NCBI RefSeq assembly: GCF_016056375.1
Contig: NZ_JAEDAE010000002.1
Location: forward strand, 186,001-250,000
Reading direction: 5' to 3'
Source of the DNA: Hymenobacter negativus
Lineage (GTDB): Bacteria > Bacteroidota > Bacteroidia > Cytophagales > Hymenobacteraceae
DNA: 64,000 bases
Both the position numbers and the translations under genes were made by a program. The notes below the pieces were generated by a model that searched no databases, was not told the origin of the DNA, and saw nothing but the letters and a program-made list of their open reading frames with translations. Below are positions 57,368 through 64,000 of the stretch, piece by piece. Position 1 is the stretch's first letter. Every line of letters starts with the position of its first letter.

Positions 57368-59431
57368 TTAGCTGCCGGCTTTCTTTTGAATGATGAGTTT
57401 TTCGCCCTGCTTTTCGAGCAGCAGGCGGTAGAACTCGCGCAGGTTGGGGTATTGTGCGGCGCTGTATACTGCTTGGCTCAGGCTAAGGCGGCTGGTGAGC
57501 ATCACCGCGCCCGGCGTGGCCGCCACGCTGCACACGAAGCGGCCGCCGCCGCCGGGCAGCTCCACCACGACGGGCTTGGGCACGGCAGCCAGCTCGTAGC
57601 CGGCCGGTAGCGTCAGGCTCACGACCAGCGTTTCGTCCTGGGGAATGCCGAAATCGACGGGAAAGTCCCGCTGCTCGCGCCGAAACGGATTTTGGCCAAT
57701 GCCAAATTCGGCCAGCGGGCTCAGATAAAGCGGGCCGGTGGCCGTGGCGCCCTCGGCGGGCTGCGTGAATTCGTAGTCCAACACCAAGGGTTTTTCCACG
57801 TTGTCGGCGTGGGTCAGGGCGGGCTTGGTTAGCGTCCAGCTTTCGTGGCGCTGGGTGGCGGTGGCCAGGTATTTCTTCTCACCCTGGCCGGCCAGCCGGG
57901 CGCGGGCTTCGGCCGCTGCGTAGCCGCCGTGCTCGTCGTGCACCTTGCCCGTGAGGCCGCCCTGGGCGTCCAGCGCGAGGGCCACCTGCTGGTAGCGCAC
58001 GCGGCGCAGGGCGGGCGCCAGGTCCACCCAGCGGCTGTCTTCGGGCTTCTTGGTGATGAGGCGGGCCACCCGGTTGAGGCAGCGCGGGGGCAGCACGCCG
58101 CACGGCAGCAGGGGCTCGGTGGCATCCAGCAGCAGGTCTTTGCCATCGACTAGGGGCACCAGCGCGGCCACGTAGTTGAAGCGCTCCAGCAACGGGTATT
58201 CCTTGCTCACGGAGCCGTGGTCGCGGGTGCTCAGCAGCAGCGGGTGCGCCGGTATGCCGGCCTCGCGCAGGGCCGCCAGCAGCAGCAGGTTCACATCGGC
58301 CGAGGTGCCGCGGTGGGCATCAAAGGCCTTGCGCAGCGGCTCGGCGGCGTAGTAGCGGTCGGTGCCGTCGTAGCGCACGGCGGCCATCACCATCTCGCGC
58401 ACGGCGGCAGCCCGGTCCATCAGCGCCGGGTATTTGGTAGCCAGACCCTGCAGCTGGTCCTGCATAAAACCGATGTGGCTACCCAGGCGGCCACCAAACT
58501 CTTCGTCGGCCAGCAGGCGGGCGTTGATTTTCTCCCAGGTGCCGGTCAGGTCGTGGTAGGGCGAGTCGGGCCACTGTTCGCCGGTGAGCTCAAAATCGAG
58601 CCGGGCCACGTAGTCTGCGGCCGTGGTCATAAAGGGTTCCTCGCCGAAGGCCGGCACGTTCTTCAGCGCCCAGGTGTGCTCCTCGGTGGGCGCGCTGATG
58701 TTGAGCGTGCCCACCGTTTGCCCACCGGCAATGCCCGCGCTCGAAGGAATTTTATTATCGAGCACCAGATTGGTCGAGCCCACCGCAGTGTTGTTCACGG
58801 CGAAGGCCTGCGCGCCCTGATAAAGGATTTTGTAGCGGTAAAATGACGGAATGCTCACCCTGTACTCGCTCCAGCGTACCGGAATGTCGCGCTGAAACGT
58901 CCAATCCTGAAAATTGAATAGGTAATCCGACGTCAGGGTGTAGGCAAACTCCACCACCGAGCCCACCCGCACATTGGGCAGCGTAACTTTCTGCACGTTG
59001 ATGGTGGGCGTGCGCTTTTCCAGAAACACGCCGCTGGTTTCGAGCCGGGTTTTTTCTACGGCATTGTTCACCAGGTTGTAGGTGAAGCCGCGCAGGTTCG
59101 ACACCTTTTCCTGGTTGTCGTCGCGGTGGTAGAGCGGGATTTCGACGGTGGCGTACTCGTAGCCGGGTTTTTTGAGGATTTTGATGCGCGTCACCCGTTC
59201 AAAAACCACCTGGAAATTGCCAGCCTGTCCCTTCAGGCGCGAGCGGCCAAAGTCGCACAACACCACGGCTGAAGCCGCCGAGTCATTCACGAACGGAGCG
59301 GCCGTGAGCTCGCGGCTGTCTATCACCCCAAACTTAATCGGCTCATTCTGGGCCCGGGCCGAATAGCTGATTACCAGCAGAAACGCCGACATTAGGCCCG
59401 ACCAGCGGCCAGGAATTAGAGATGATGACAT
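57368..59431 (-). CDS. DUF3857 protein with degenerate transglutaminase core
   Basis: A 687-aa exported protein, first of the trio (signal ends AFLLVISYSARAQ). It shares the pattern of its neighbour: VLCDFGRSRLKGQAGNFQVV, TRIKILKKPGYEYATVEIPL, TSDYLFNFQDWTFQRDIPVR. The Cys position reads HRGTSADVNLLLLAALREAG (Ser), the His position LERFNYVAALVPLVDGKDLL (Tyr), and the Asp is kept (LDATEPLLPCG). It is clearly a recent paralogue of the gene at 55259. A loose TAGTTTTA -7-like element may lie upstream in the AT-rich 220-bp gap. The trio probably forms one transcript; the products may work as a complex at the envelope. Confidence 0.88.
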   Translation of the reverse strand: MSSSLIPGRWSGLMSAFLLVISYSARAQNEPIKFGVIDSRELTAAPFVNDSAASAVVLCDFGRSRLKGQAGNFQVVFERVTRIKILKKPGYEYATVEIPLYHRDDNQEKVSNLRGFTYNLVNNAVEKTRLETSGVFLEKRTPTINVQKVTLPNVRVGSVVEFAYTLTSDYLFNFQDWTFQRDIPVRWSEYRVSIPSFYRYKILYQGAQAFAVNNTAVGSTNLVLDNKIPSSAGIAGGQTVGTLNISAPTEEHTWALKNVPAFGEEPFMTTAADYVARLDFELTGEQWPDSPYHDLTGTWEKINARLLADEEFGGRLGSHIGFMQDQLQGLATKYPALMDRAAAVREMVMAAVRYDGTDRYYAAEPLRKAFDAHRGTSADVNLLLLAALREAGIPAHPLLLSTRDHGSVSKEYPLLERFNYVAALVPLVDGKDLLLDATEPLLPCGVLPPRCLNRVARLITKKPEDSRWVDLAPALRRVRYQQVALALDAQGGLTGKVHDEHGGYAAAEARARLAGQGEKKYLATATQRHESWTLTKPALTHADNVEKPLVLDYEFTQPAEGATATGPLYLSPLAEFGIGQNPFRREQRDFPVDFGIPQDETLVVSLTLPAGYELAAVPKPVVVELPGGGGRFVCSVAATPGAVMLTSRLSLSQAVYSAAQYPNLREFYRLLLEKQGEKLIIQKKAGS

Positions 59432-59651
59432 GCAGAAAAAAGAAAGGGATAGACAATCTTTGAACTGCTAAAACTACTGGAATTCAATCGAAAATCATCA
59501 ATTTTTCATTTTGTTTTTCTGGATTAAGCGGGGTAGGGGTGTGGCGAATCCTTCCCCGGGAGTTGAGCAGAATCGTTCTGGCAGTTGCTAACGACCGGAC
59601 GGAGACAAGCCCTGCCCTACACTGCGAACTATTTGTTTGCGGACGGCGCGG

Positions 59652-60896
59652 CTACACCACCTCTTCCGCCGAGGGCTCGGGCACTGCATCGGCCGCCGCC
59701 GGATGGCCGGCGGGGCGGTCTGTGGATACCCGCATCAGGTAGACCAGCGCTGCCAGCACGCACAGCAGGCTCAGGCCGTGCACGTAGGGCAGGTGGGTGG
59801 CGTGGTTGCTGAAAATCCAGCCTGCCGCCAGCGCGCCCAGCCCAATGCCGGCTTCGAGGGCGATGTACATGGTGGCCACGGCGCGGCCCCGGCGGGCGGG
59901 CTCGCTCAGGTCGATGGTCCAGGCGTAAAGGGTGGGGGAGTTCAGACCCGTGCCCAGCCCAAATATTACCGCACCCAGCAAAAACACCGGCACTGAGGGC
60001 GTGAAAACCAGCAGGACGAGTCCGCCGGCCAGCATAGCCGTGGACCAGCGCAGCACCGGCACCCGCCCGTATTTGTCCGACGACTTGCCCGCCACCAGCC
60101 GCACCGCCAGCGAGGCAATGGTGTAGCACAGGTAAAACCAGCCCTTGTGCGAGCCCGTGAGGCCCAGCAGCCGGCTCTGGTCGGGTATCACGGTGAGCAC
60201 CGCCCCGAACGGGAACAGGCACAGCAGCGTGGTGAGGGCCGCCGGCAGCACCTTGGGTTCCAATACTTCGCCCCAGTTCAATTTCAGCAGCCCGAAGCTG
60301 AATTTCTCGCGCTGGGCCTGGGGCAGTGTTTCGGTGAGGGTGCCTTGCACCACCAGCGAGAGCAACGCCGCCGCACTGGAGCAGTAAAACATGGTGTTGA
60401 GGGAGAACGTGGCCGCCACCCACGAGCCGAAAGCCGGCCCGGCCGCCATGCCCAGGCTGCCCGTCACGCCCAGCAGGCCCATGGCCTCGCCGCGCCGCTC
60501 CACGGGCACGATGTCGGCAATGAAGGCGGCCGTGCCCGTGGGCTTGAAGCCCGTGCTGAACCCGTGCAATAGCCGCAGCCCCAGAAACCCCGTGACCGTG
60601 AGCGCCCACGGGTAGAAAAACCCGCACACAAAGCACACCAGCGAGCCAAACACCATCACCGGGATGCGACCCACGGTATCGGCCAGCTTGCCCGAAAACG
60701 GCCGGCTGAGTCCCGCCGTGAGGGTGAACAAGGCAATGATGAAGCCCTTGTACTCGCCCCCGCCCAGCCGGGTGAGGTGGTCGGGCAGCTCGGGCAGCAG
60801 CAGGTTGAAGCTGAGAAAAAACAGAAACGACGACAGGCACATCAGCCAGAAGCCGGCGGAGTAGGGGCGGGAAGCAGGAGCAGCAGTTACGGGCAT
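59652..60896 (-). CDS. MFS transporter, tetracycline/multidrug-exporter-like
   Basis: A 414-aa inner-membrane protein with twelve predicted helices. Motif A of the MFS is present as SGKLADTVGRIPVMVFGSLV, then LLHGFSTGFKPTGTAAFIAD, SLGMAAGPAFGSWVAATF and, in the second half, AVRLVAGKSSDKYGRVPVLR. Drug or metabolite efflux by proton antiport is likely; the substrate is unknown. The ATG at 60896 is preferred over longer upstream frames because GACCTTTG, a -7-like element on the minus strand (60905-60912), lies 8 nt upstream. Downstream of it a 220-bp gap with no gene precedes the DUF3857 trio. Confidence 0.88.
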   Translation of the reverse strand: MPVTAAPASRPYSAGFWLMCLSSFLFFLSFNLLLPELPDHLTRLGGGEYKGFIIALFTLTAGLSRPFSGKLADTVGRIPVMVFGSLVCFVCGFFYPWALTVTGFLGLRLLHGFSTGFKPTGTAAFIADIVPVERRGEAMGLLGVTGSLGMAAGPAFGSWVAATFSLNTMFYCSSAAALLSLVVQGTLTETLPQAQREKFSFGLLKLNWGEVLEPKVLPAALTTLLCLFPFGAVLTVIPDQSRLLGLTGSHKGWFYLCYTIASLAVRLVAGKSSDKYGRVPVLRWSTAMLAGGLVLLVFTPSVPVFLLGAVIFGLGTGLNSPTLYAWTIDLSEPARRGRAVATMYIALEAGIGLGALAAGWIFSNHATHLPYVHGLSLLCVLAALVYLMRVSTDRPAGHPAAADAVPEPSAEEVV

Positions 60897-61105
60897 GAGC
60901 GCCGCAAAGGTCGGCAGGAATAGGGTGGCCGTGGCGACCGCGCGGCGGCGAACTGGCGCACCCGGGTATGCTTCCGGCATAACTACCCGGCCAACGCTCC
61001 CGTAATGAGCCACTAATCTGGGCCAGCTACCAATCGTGGCACCTTATTTGGCTGGCGTTTGGCCGGAGCAACCTGCTCCGCTCTCACTTCTAAAAAAATA
61101 ATACG

Positions 61106-61540
61106 ATGAACAACCTCGTTAAAAAAATCTCGGTAACGCTTTTCGTCGCTGGACTCACATTGAGCGGACTAGTCGCCCACGCACAAACCGGCAACCAGGA
61201 GGGCGGCGCCAAAGGCAAAGGTGCCTTTGTGCGCAAGGTCGATTACACGGATTGCATCCCGAATTCGTTGCTGGGCGTGTCCGGCCTGAATAGCTGTCTG
61301 ACTATGTCGCAGTCAAAATTCGTGCTTACGCCTTCGGGCAATGCCATGTCGGTGTGGCAAGGCACGGTGCCTGCCACCGCGCGCCCTAGCCAGCGAGTGG
61401 TGTACAACTCGACCTGGAATGAGACCGACCAGCGCGGCGTGCCCCACAGCTACAACACCGAAGCCGTAACCATGCCCGACGGCACCATCAAGCTCACCCT
61501 CACCGACAATGGCAAAGGAAACGGCAAAGGCAAAAAGTAA
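61106..61540 (+). CDS. Small secreted protein, unknown function
   Basis: A 144-aa exported protein with signal peptide NNLVKKISVTLFVAGLTLSG, then LVAHAQTGNQEGGAKGKGAF, two Cys that may form a disulfide (DYTDCIPNSLLGVSGLNSCL), a beta-rich core (FVLTPSGNAMSVWQGTVPAT, AVTMPDGTIKLTLTDNG) and a Gly/Lys tail NGKGNGKGKK. No known domain. It is followed by a perfect terminator hairpin. The tail and signal suggest an envelope or extracellular protein. Confidence 0.7.
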   Translation: MNNLVKKISVTLFVAGLTLSGLVAHAQTGNQEGGAKGKGAFVRKVDYTDCIPNSLLGVSGLNSCLTMSQSKFVLTPSGNAMSVWQGTVPATARPSQRVVYNSTWNETDQRGVPHSYNTEAVTMPDGTIKLTLTDNGKGNGKGKK

Positions 61541-61570
61541 GCCTTTCGGATGCTGAGATGATGTGTAACG

Positions 61571-61604
61571 AAAAAGGCCTTGGCAATCATGCCAAGGCCT
61601 TTTT
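61571..61604. terminator. Bidirectional terminator after the small secreted protein
   Basis: AAAAAGGCCTTGGC / GCCAAGGCCTTTTT, 14-bp perfect stem with a 6-nt loop between converging genes. Confidence 0.85.
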
Positions 61605-61726
61605 GTTGACCGAATATCTTGCCTTCAGTGGCGTTCATGGAGACTGAATGCGTTCAGTCTCCGACTGCGGCCTGACACATGTGAAATTCGGCGGAAAACA
61701 GCCCGGATGCCGTCGCCGAAGGATGC

Positions 61727-62101
61727 TTATTGTGCCGCATCCGGGGCGGAAGCAATGCCCATTGGCAGCTGTGCCGCTTTCGCGCCCATGGTATCGGCTG
61801 CCCGTTCCAGGGCGGCGTCATCCTTGACCTCCAGCCCCGCCAGCTGCTCGGGTGGCTGAACGCGGCCCTGCTGCTGTTGCACCACATGCCAGGCTTCGTG
61901 CGGCATGTGGTGCTCCTGCCCCGGCGCTACGTGAATATCCGTACCCTGCGCATAGGCCAGCGCCTCCAGTTGCACGGGTTTGGCCGAATTGTACTGCACC
62001 CTTGCCTCAGCTAGTGACTGGCCGGAGAGGCTTTCTACGCCCGCCTTGAGCTGGTCGGGCAAGGCCGTGCTATTGCGTTTTGGCTGCCTGGGTTTCTTCA
62101 T
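61727..62101 (-). CDS. Stand-alone DUF4157 (eCIS-associated metallopeptidase-like) protein
   Basis: A 124-aa protein that is almost entirely a DUF4157 domain: STALPDQLKAGVESLSGQSL, AEARVQYNSAKPVQLEALAY, AQGTDIHVAPGQEHHMPHEA followed by WHVVQQQQGRVQPPEQLAGL. The HEAWH motif (residues 68-72) is the zincin-type motif of the family. DUF4157 is known mainly as the N-terminal domain of large toxins loaded into extracellular contractile injection systems; here it stands alone with a short polar C-terminal tail (AADTMGAKAAQLPMG) and no fusion. It starts 15 bp after the DUF4468 gene stop, so the two are probably one operon. No contractile-injection genes are in the window. Confidence 0.85.
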   Translation of the reverse strand: MKKPRQPKRNSTALPDQLKAGVESLSGQSLAEARVQYNSAKPVQLEALAYAQGTDIHVAPGQEHHMPHEAWHVVQQQQGRVQPPEQLAGLEVKDDAALERAADTMGAKAAQLPMGIASAPDAAQ

Positions 62102-62116
62102 GTTATCCGAAACCGG

Positions 62117-62923
62117 TTAAAACTTGCTGGGGTCTTTGCCTTTGGCCTGCATGGCCTGTTCCAGGTCGGCAATCATGGCTTTTACTTTGGCATTGGTGCC
62201 GGCCAGCATCTCAAACCAGAGCTTGTCGCGGAAGCCTTCGGGCGGAGTAGATTGTTCCAGCGCGCCCATCGAGCCATCGCGGGCCACGGGGCCGTTGGTG
62301 AGGATGTTCTGGTGCTTGAAGCCGGTCATGAGGTACTTGTAGCGGCCATCCTTCACGTAAATGGTTTGGGTGTGCACCACGAAGCCCATGGGCGTGCCGT
62401 GCGAGAAAAACAGGATGCCGCCCTTGGCCAGCAGCTTGCCCTGCTCCTTGTCCTTGATTTGCACCACGTCGTTGGCCGACTGGTAGGTTTTGGCCATCCA
62501 CTCCAGGGCGCGGTCGTAGAGCTGGTTTTGGGTCGCGCCGGGCACTTCCACCACGCCCTCGTAGGTGACGCGGTGCGTTTGCTCATCAATCGGCAGTAGC
62601 GTGCCATCGGCCAGCCGGGGCTGCAGGTTTGGTACCTGTGCGTCGGGGTCGATGAGCTGCTCGCTGGCAGCCAGAAACAGGAACCCGGTGCGCTTCACCA
62701 CCAGCCAGCGCGGCGAGTAGCGTCCCACCACCGTGGCCGTTTCGTTGGGAGCCAGGGAGGTGCTGGCGGCGCGCGCGGTATCGGCCGGGCTGCGGTAGAG
62801 CGGCACCCGCTCGCTGCCCGCCCGGTAGGTTTTGGGCGGGTCGGAGGCGGGAAGTTTCTGGGCAGCCACGGCCGCGGGCAGCAGCAGAGCCGCCAGCAGC
62901 CCGATAAGTAGCAATCGGTTCAT
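62117..62923 (-). CDS. Exported DUF4468 protein with SH3-like N-domain
   Basis: A 268-aa exported protein (signal MNRLLLIGLLAALLLPAAVA). Residues ~35-90 look like an SH3-type module (SERVPLYRSPADTARAASTS, ETATVVGRYSPRWLVVKRTG), and residues ~115-225 match DUF4468, a Bacteroidota domain with a TBP-like fold: RVTYEGVVEVPGATQNQLYD, RALEWMAKTYQSANDVVQIK, DKEQGKLLAKGGILF, KDGRYKYLMTGFKHQNIL. Function unknown; DUF4468 proteins are usually periplasmic or secreted. It precedes the DUF4157 gene, and pairing is likely functional. The ATG at 62923 starts the signal peptide. Confidence 0.8.
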   Translation of the reverse strand: MNRLLLIGLLAALLLPAAVAAQKLPASDPPKTYRAGSERVPLYRSPADTARAASTSLAPNETATVVGRYSPRWLVVKRTGFLFLAASEQLIDPDAQVPNLQPRLADGTLLPIDEQTHRVTYEGVVEVPGATQNQLYDRALEWMAKTYQSANDVVQIKDKEQGKLLAKGGILFFSHGTPMGFVVHTQTIYVKDGRYKYLMTGFKHQNILTNGPVARDGSMGALEQSTPPEGFRDKLWFEMLAGTNAKVKAMIADLEQAMQAKGKDPSKF

Positions 62924-63326
62924 GCAGGGAAAGAAGAAGGGGCAGGGCTGCTGATAGCGGCGTGCTCCGGCCGGTGGGGCGGGGGGATAAAAAGCAAGGG
63001 GTTGCTTTGCGCACCGGCCTAAAAGGTTGCCGCTGGAAATGATGGAGCAAGATAAGCCAGTTTAGCGGCTTGCACGGTGTACTCGCGCTGCAGCGTGCGG
63101 GCCGATGCCTTTTTGCTTCTTATTGTGGCGCTAGTGTGGCTTCCGCTGGGCTGTGACATAAAGAAGCCCCAGCCGCTGGTGGGGCTGGGGCTTCGAGGAG
63201 AAATGGTGACTGGCATACAGGCGCGAGTTTAGTGCAGCGTAACTTGTGCCTGATATCCAGATGATTTGAGGGAACTTCCAGTCTAAAGGCCTTCTTTATA
63301 GCTGTAACATATTATTTCGTAGAGGG
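62924..63326. other. 403-bp gap with hairpin and a possible tiny ORF
   Basis: No clear gene. A 12-bp perfect stem GAAGCCCCAGCC / GGCTGGGGCTTC (63163-63194) lacks a T-run. A GTG-start frame 63077-63232 (51 codons) encodes RADAFLLLIVALVWLPLGCD, a membrane or lipoprotein-like segment; it overlaps the hairpin and its coding status is doubtful. AT content rises toward the right end. Confidence 0.35.
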
Positions 63327-64000
63327 TTATCTTTTTAGTCCAAACAGGTAGGCTAACGAGGCTTGCCAACTCCGACTGTAATTTGAGGCATTTGCATGGG
63401 TGCCAAGAGTAGTATAGGGTACGGCTAAATTGACCCCGCCCCAAGTATAATTGGCCTGAAGTTGGAGCTTTTGGTAACGGTAGCCCACGCCTACGATAAG
63501 GCCGGCATCAAGGCGCTGAGAAGAATACTCATCATAAGCCAATGGGGATTGATTAGGTACTATCCGTCCGGTGGTCACCTTAGTTGAGCTTCCGCTAATA
63601 AAGTTGCGCTGGTAGTTGCCGCCCACCAGCAGGGCCAGGTAGGCCCCCGCCAGCAGTTGCACACCCTGGCCGTCTTTCTGGGGGGAGACAACGCATTTAA
63701 CGGGTAAGGTGAGATAGTTGAGGCGGTAAATGTCCTCGAAGTGGGACGTAGAAAGGGCATTGCCGGTGGTTAAACGGTAGCCTTTCTGAGAAAAAAGCAA
63801 CGCCGGCTGCAAGGCAACATAGCCCAGTTGAAGGCTGCTCAATACACCCGCTTCAATGCCAAGCCGAATGCGCGTCTCATAGTCAACGTACTCGTAGCTG
63901 GCATAAGAAGCATTCAGGCCCACTTGCGGCCCAATGCTAAAGGTCGTTTGAGCAAAGCTACACCTTCCTGCCAGCGCCAGACTGCCGGTAAGTAATAGTG
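63327..64000 (-). CDS. PorT-like outer-membrane beta-barrel protein (5' end beyond the window)
   Basis: The frame stays open to the right edge, so the start codon is outside. The visible part begins within a signal peptide (LLLTGSLALAGRCSFAQ) and mature TTFSIGPQVGLNASYASYEY, a typical start of eight-stranded PorT/OmpA-type barrels, then LGIEAGVLSSLQLGYVALQP, ALLFSQKGYRLTTGNALSTS, LPVKCVVSPQKDGQGVQLLA, GVGYRYQKLQLQANYTWGGV and a C-terminal strand ending SLAYLFGLKR. Bacteroidota PorT-like proteins are common outer-membrane barrels with few known roles. It is somewhat more AT-rich than the neighbours. Confidence 0.8.
   Translation of the reverse strand, partial: LLLTGSLALAGRCSFAQTTFSIGPQVGLNASYASYEYVDYETRIRLGIEAGVLSSLQLGYVALQPALLFSQKGYRLTTGNALSTSHFEDIYRLNYLTLPVKCVVSPQKDGQGVQLLAGAYLALLVGGNYQRNFISGSSTKVTTGRIVPNQSPLAYDEYSSQRLDAGLIVGVGYRYQKLQLQANYTWGGVNLAVPYTTLGTHANASNYSRSWQASLAYLFGLKR

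Noticed and set aside
57368..59431. Active transglutaminase
   Set aside because: Cys and His positions are Ser and Tyr, so the catalytic triad is not present.
61727..62101. Presence of a contractile injection system
   Set aside because: No sheath, tube, baseplate or AAA gene is in the window; one DUF4157 domain is not enough.

Overview
The window is chromosomal DNA from a member of the Bacteroidota, most likely a Hymenobacter-like bacterium (Cytophagales, Hymenobacteraceae). The support is indirect but consistent: high GC by eye, two proteins with type IX secretion (Por) C-terminal sorting domains, promoters of the Bacteroidota type (TTTG, about 19 nt, TAnnTTTG), an IPExxxVDY-family gene beside pyk and acpP-fabF-rnc, DUF3857/transglutaminase proteins and a DUF6340-like lipoprotein. 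No phage, insertion sequence with transposase, CRISPR array or rRNA operon was seen. One tRNA (Gln, UUG) is present.

Layout. 1-9.4 kb: the 5' end of typA, a lipoprotein-type msrB, a DUF3050 gene, a small lipoprotein, a basic AT-hook/H1-like protein, metG, then pth, rplY, a lipoprotein, prs and tRNA-Gln, all on the minus strand. 9.7-14 kb: atpD-atpC, an AI-2E-family membrane protein and a Cys/Met-metabolism PLP enzyme. 14-19 kb: trehalose metabolism, with a fused trehalose-6-phosphate synthase/phosphatase facing a GH15 hydrolase and an AT-richer orphan gene between them. 19-25 kb: accessory region with a MACPF (perforin-fold) protein whose 3' end overlaps a glycosyltransferase gene, a Thr-rich secreted protein and a T9SS-exported pectate lyase. 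25-28 kb: a pglC-pglD-pglE-like operon for an amino/acetamido-sugar on undecaprenyl phosphate. 28-37 kb: ispE, an EamA transporter, an LptF/G permease, tgt, a GT2 glycosyltransferase overlapping an ECF sigma factor, rsmG, a YheT-like hydrolase and rpsT. 37-48 kb: a T9SS protein, pyk, IPExxxVDY, acpP-fabF-rnc, nadE, an ECF sigma factor with a small membrane partner, and lgt. 48-64 kb: a lipoprotein/yidD/YgjP operon, an outer-membrane pair (PorV/PorQ-like protein plus helix-hairpin-helix protein), three tandem DUF3857 genes, an MFS transporter, a small secreted protein, a DUF4468-DUF4157 pair and the 3' part of a PorT-like beta-barrel gene.

The strongest unexplained signals are: (1) the MACPF-glycosyltransferase overlapping pair, preceded by a perfect 13-bp inverted repeat, which could be an antibacterial pore-former with a self-protection or maturation enzyme; (2) a family of intergenic palindromes, including three copies of a composite ~185-195 bp element with TGTCATTGCGAG ends and an inner terminator-like hairpin, plus a degenerate half copy; (3) three tandem DUF3857 genes in which one keeps, and two have lost, the transglutaminase Cys and His; (4) a stand-alone 124-aa DUF4157 protein with HEAWH but no contractile-injection genes nearby. 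Coordinates of short sites were counted by eye and may be off by a base or two.
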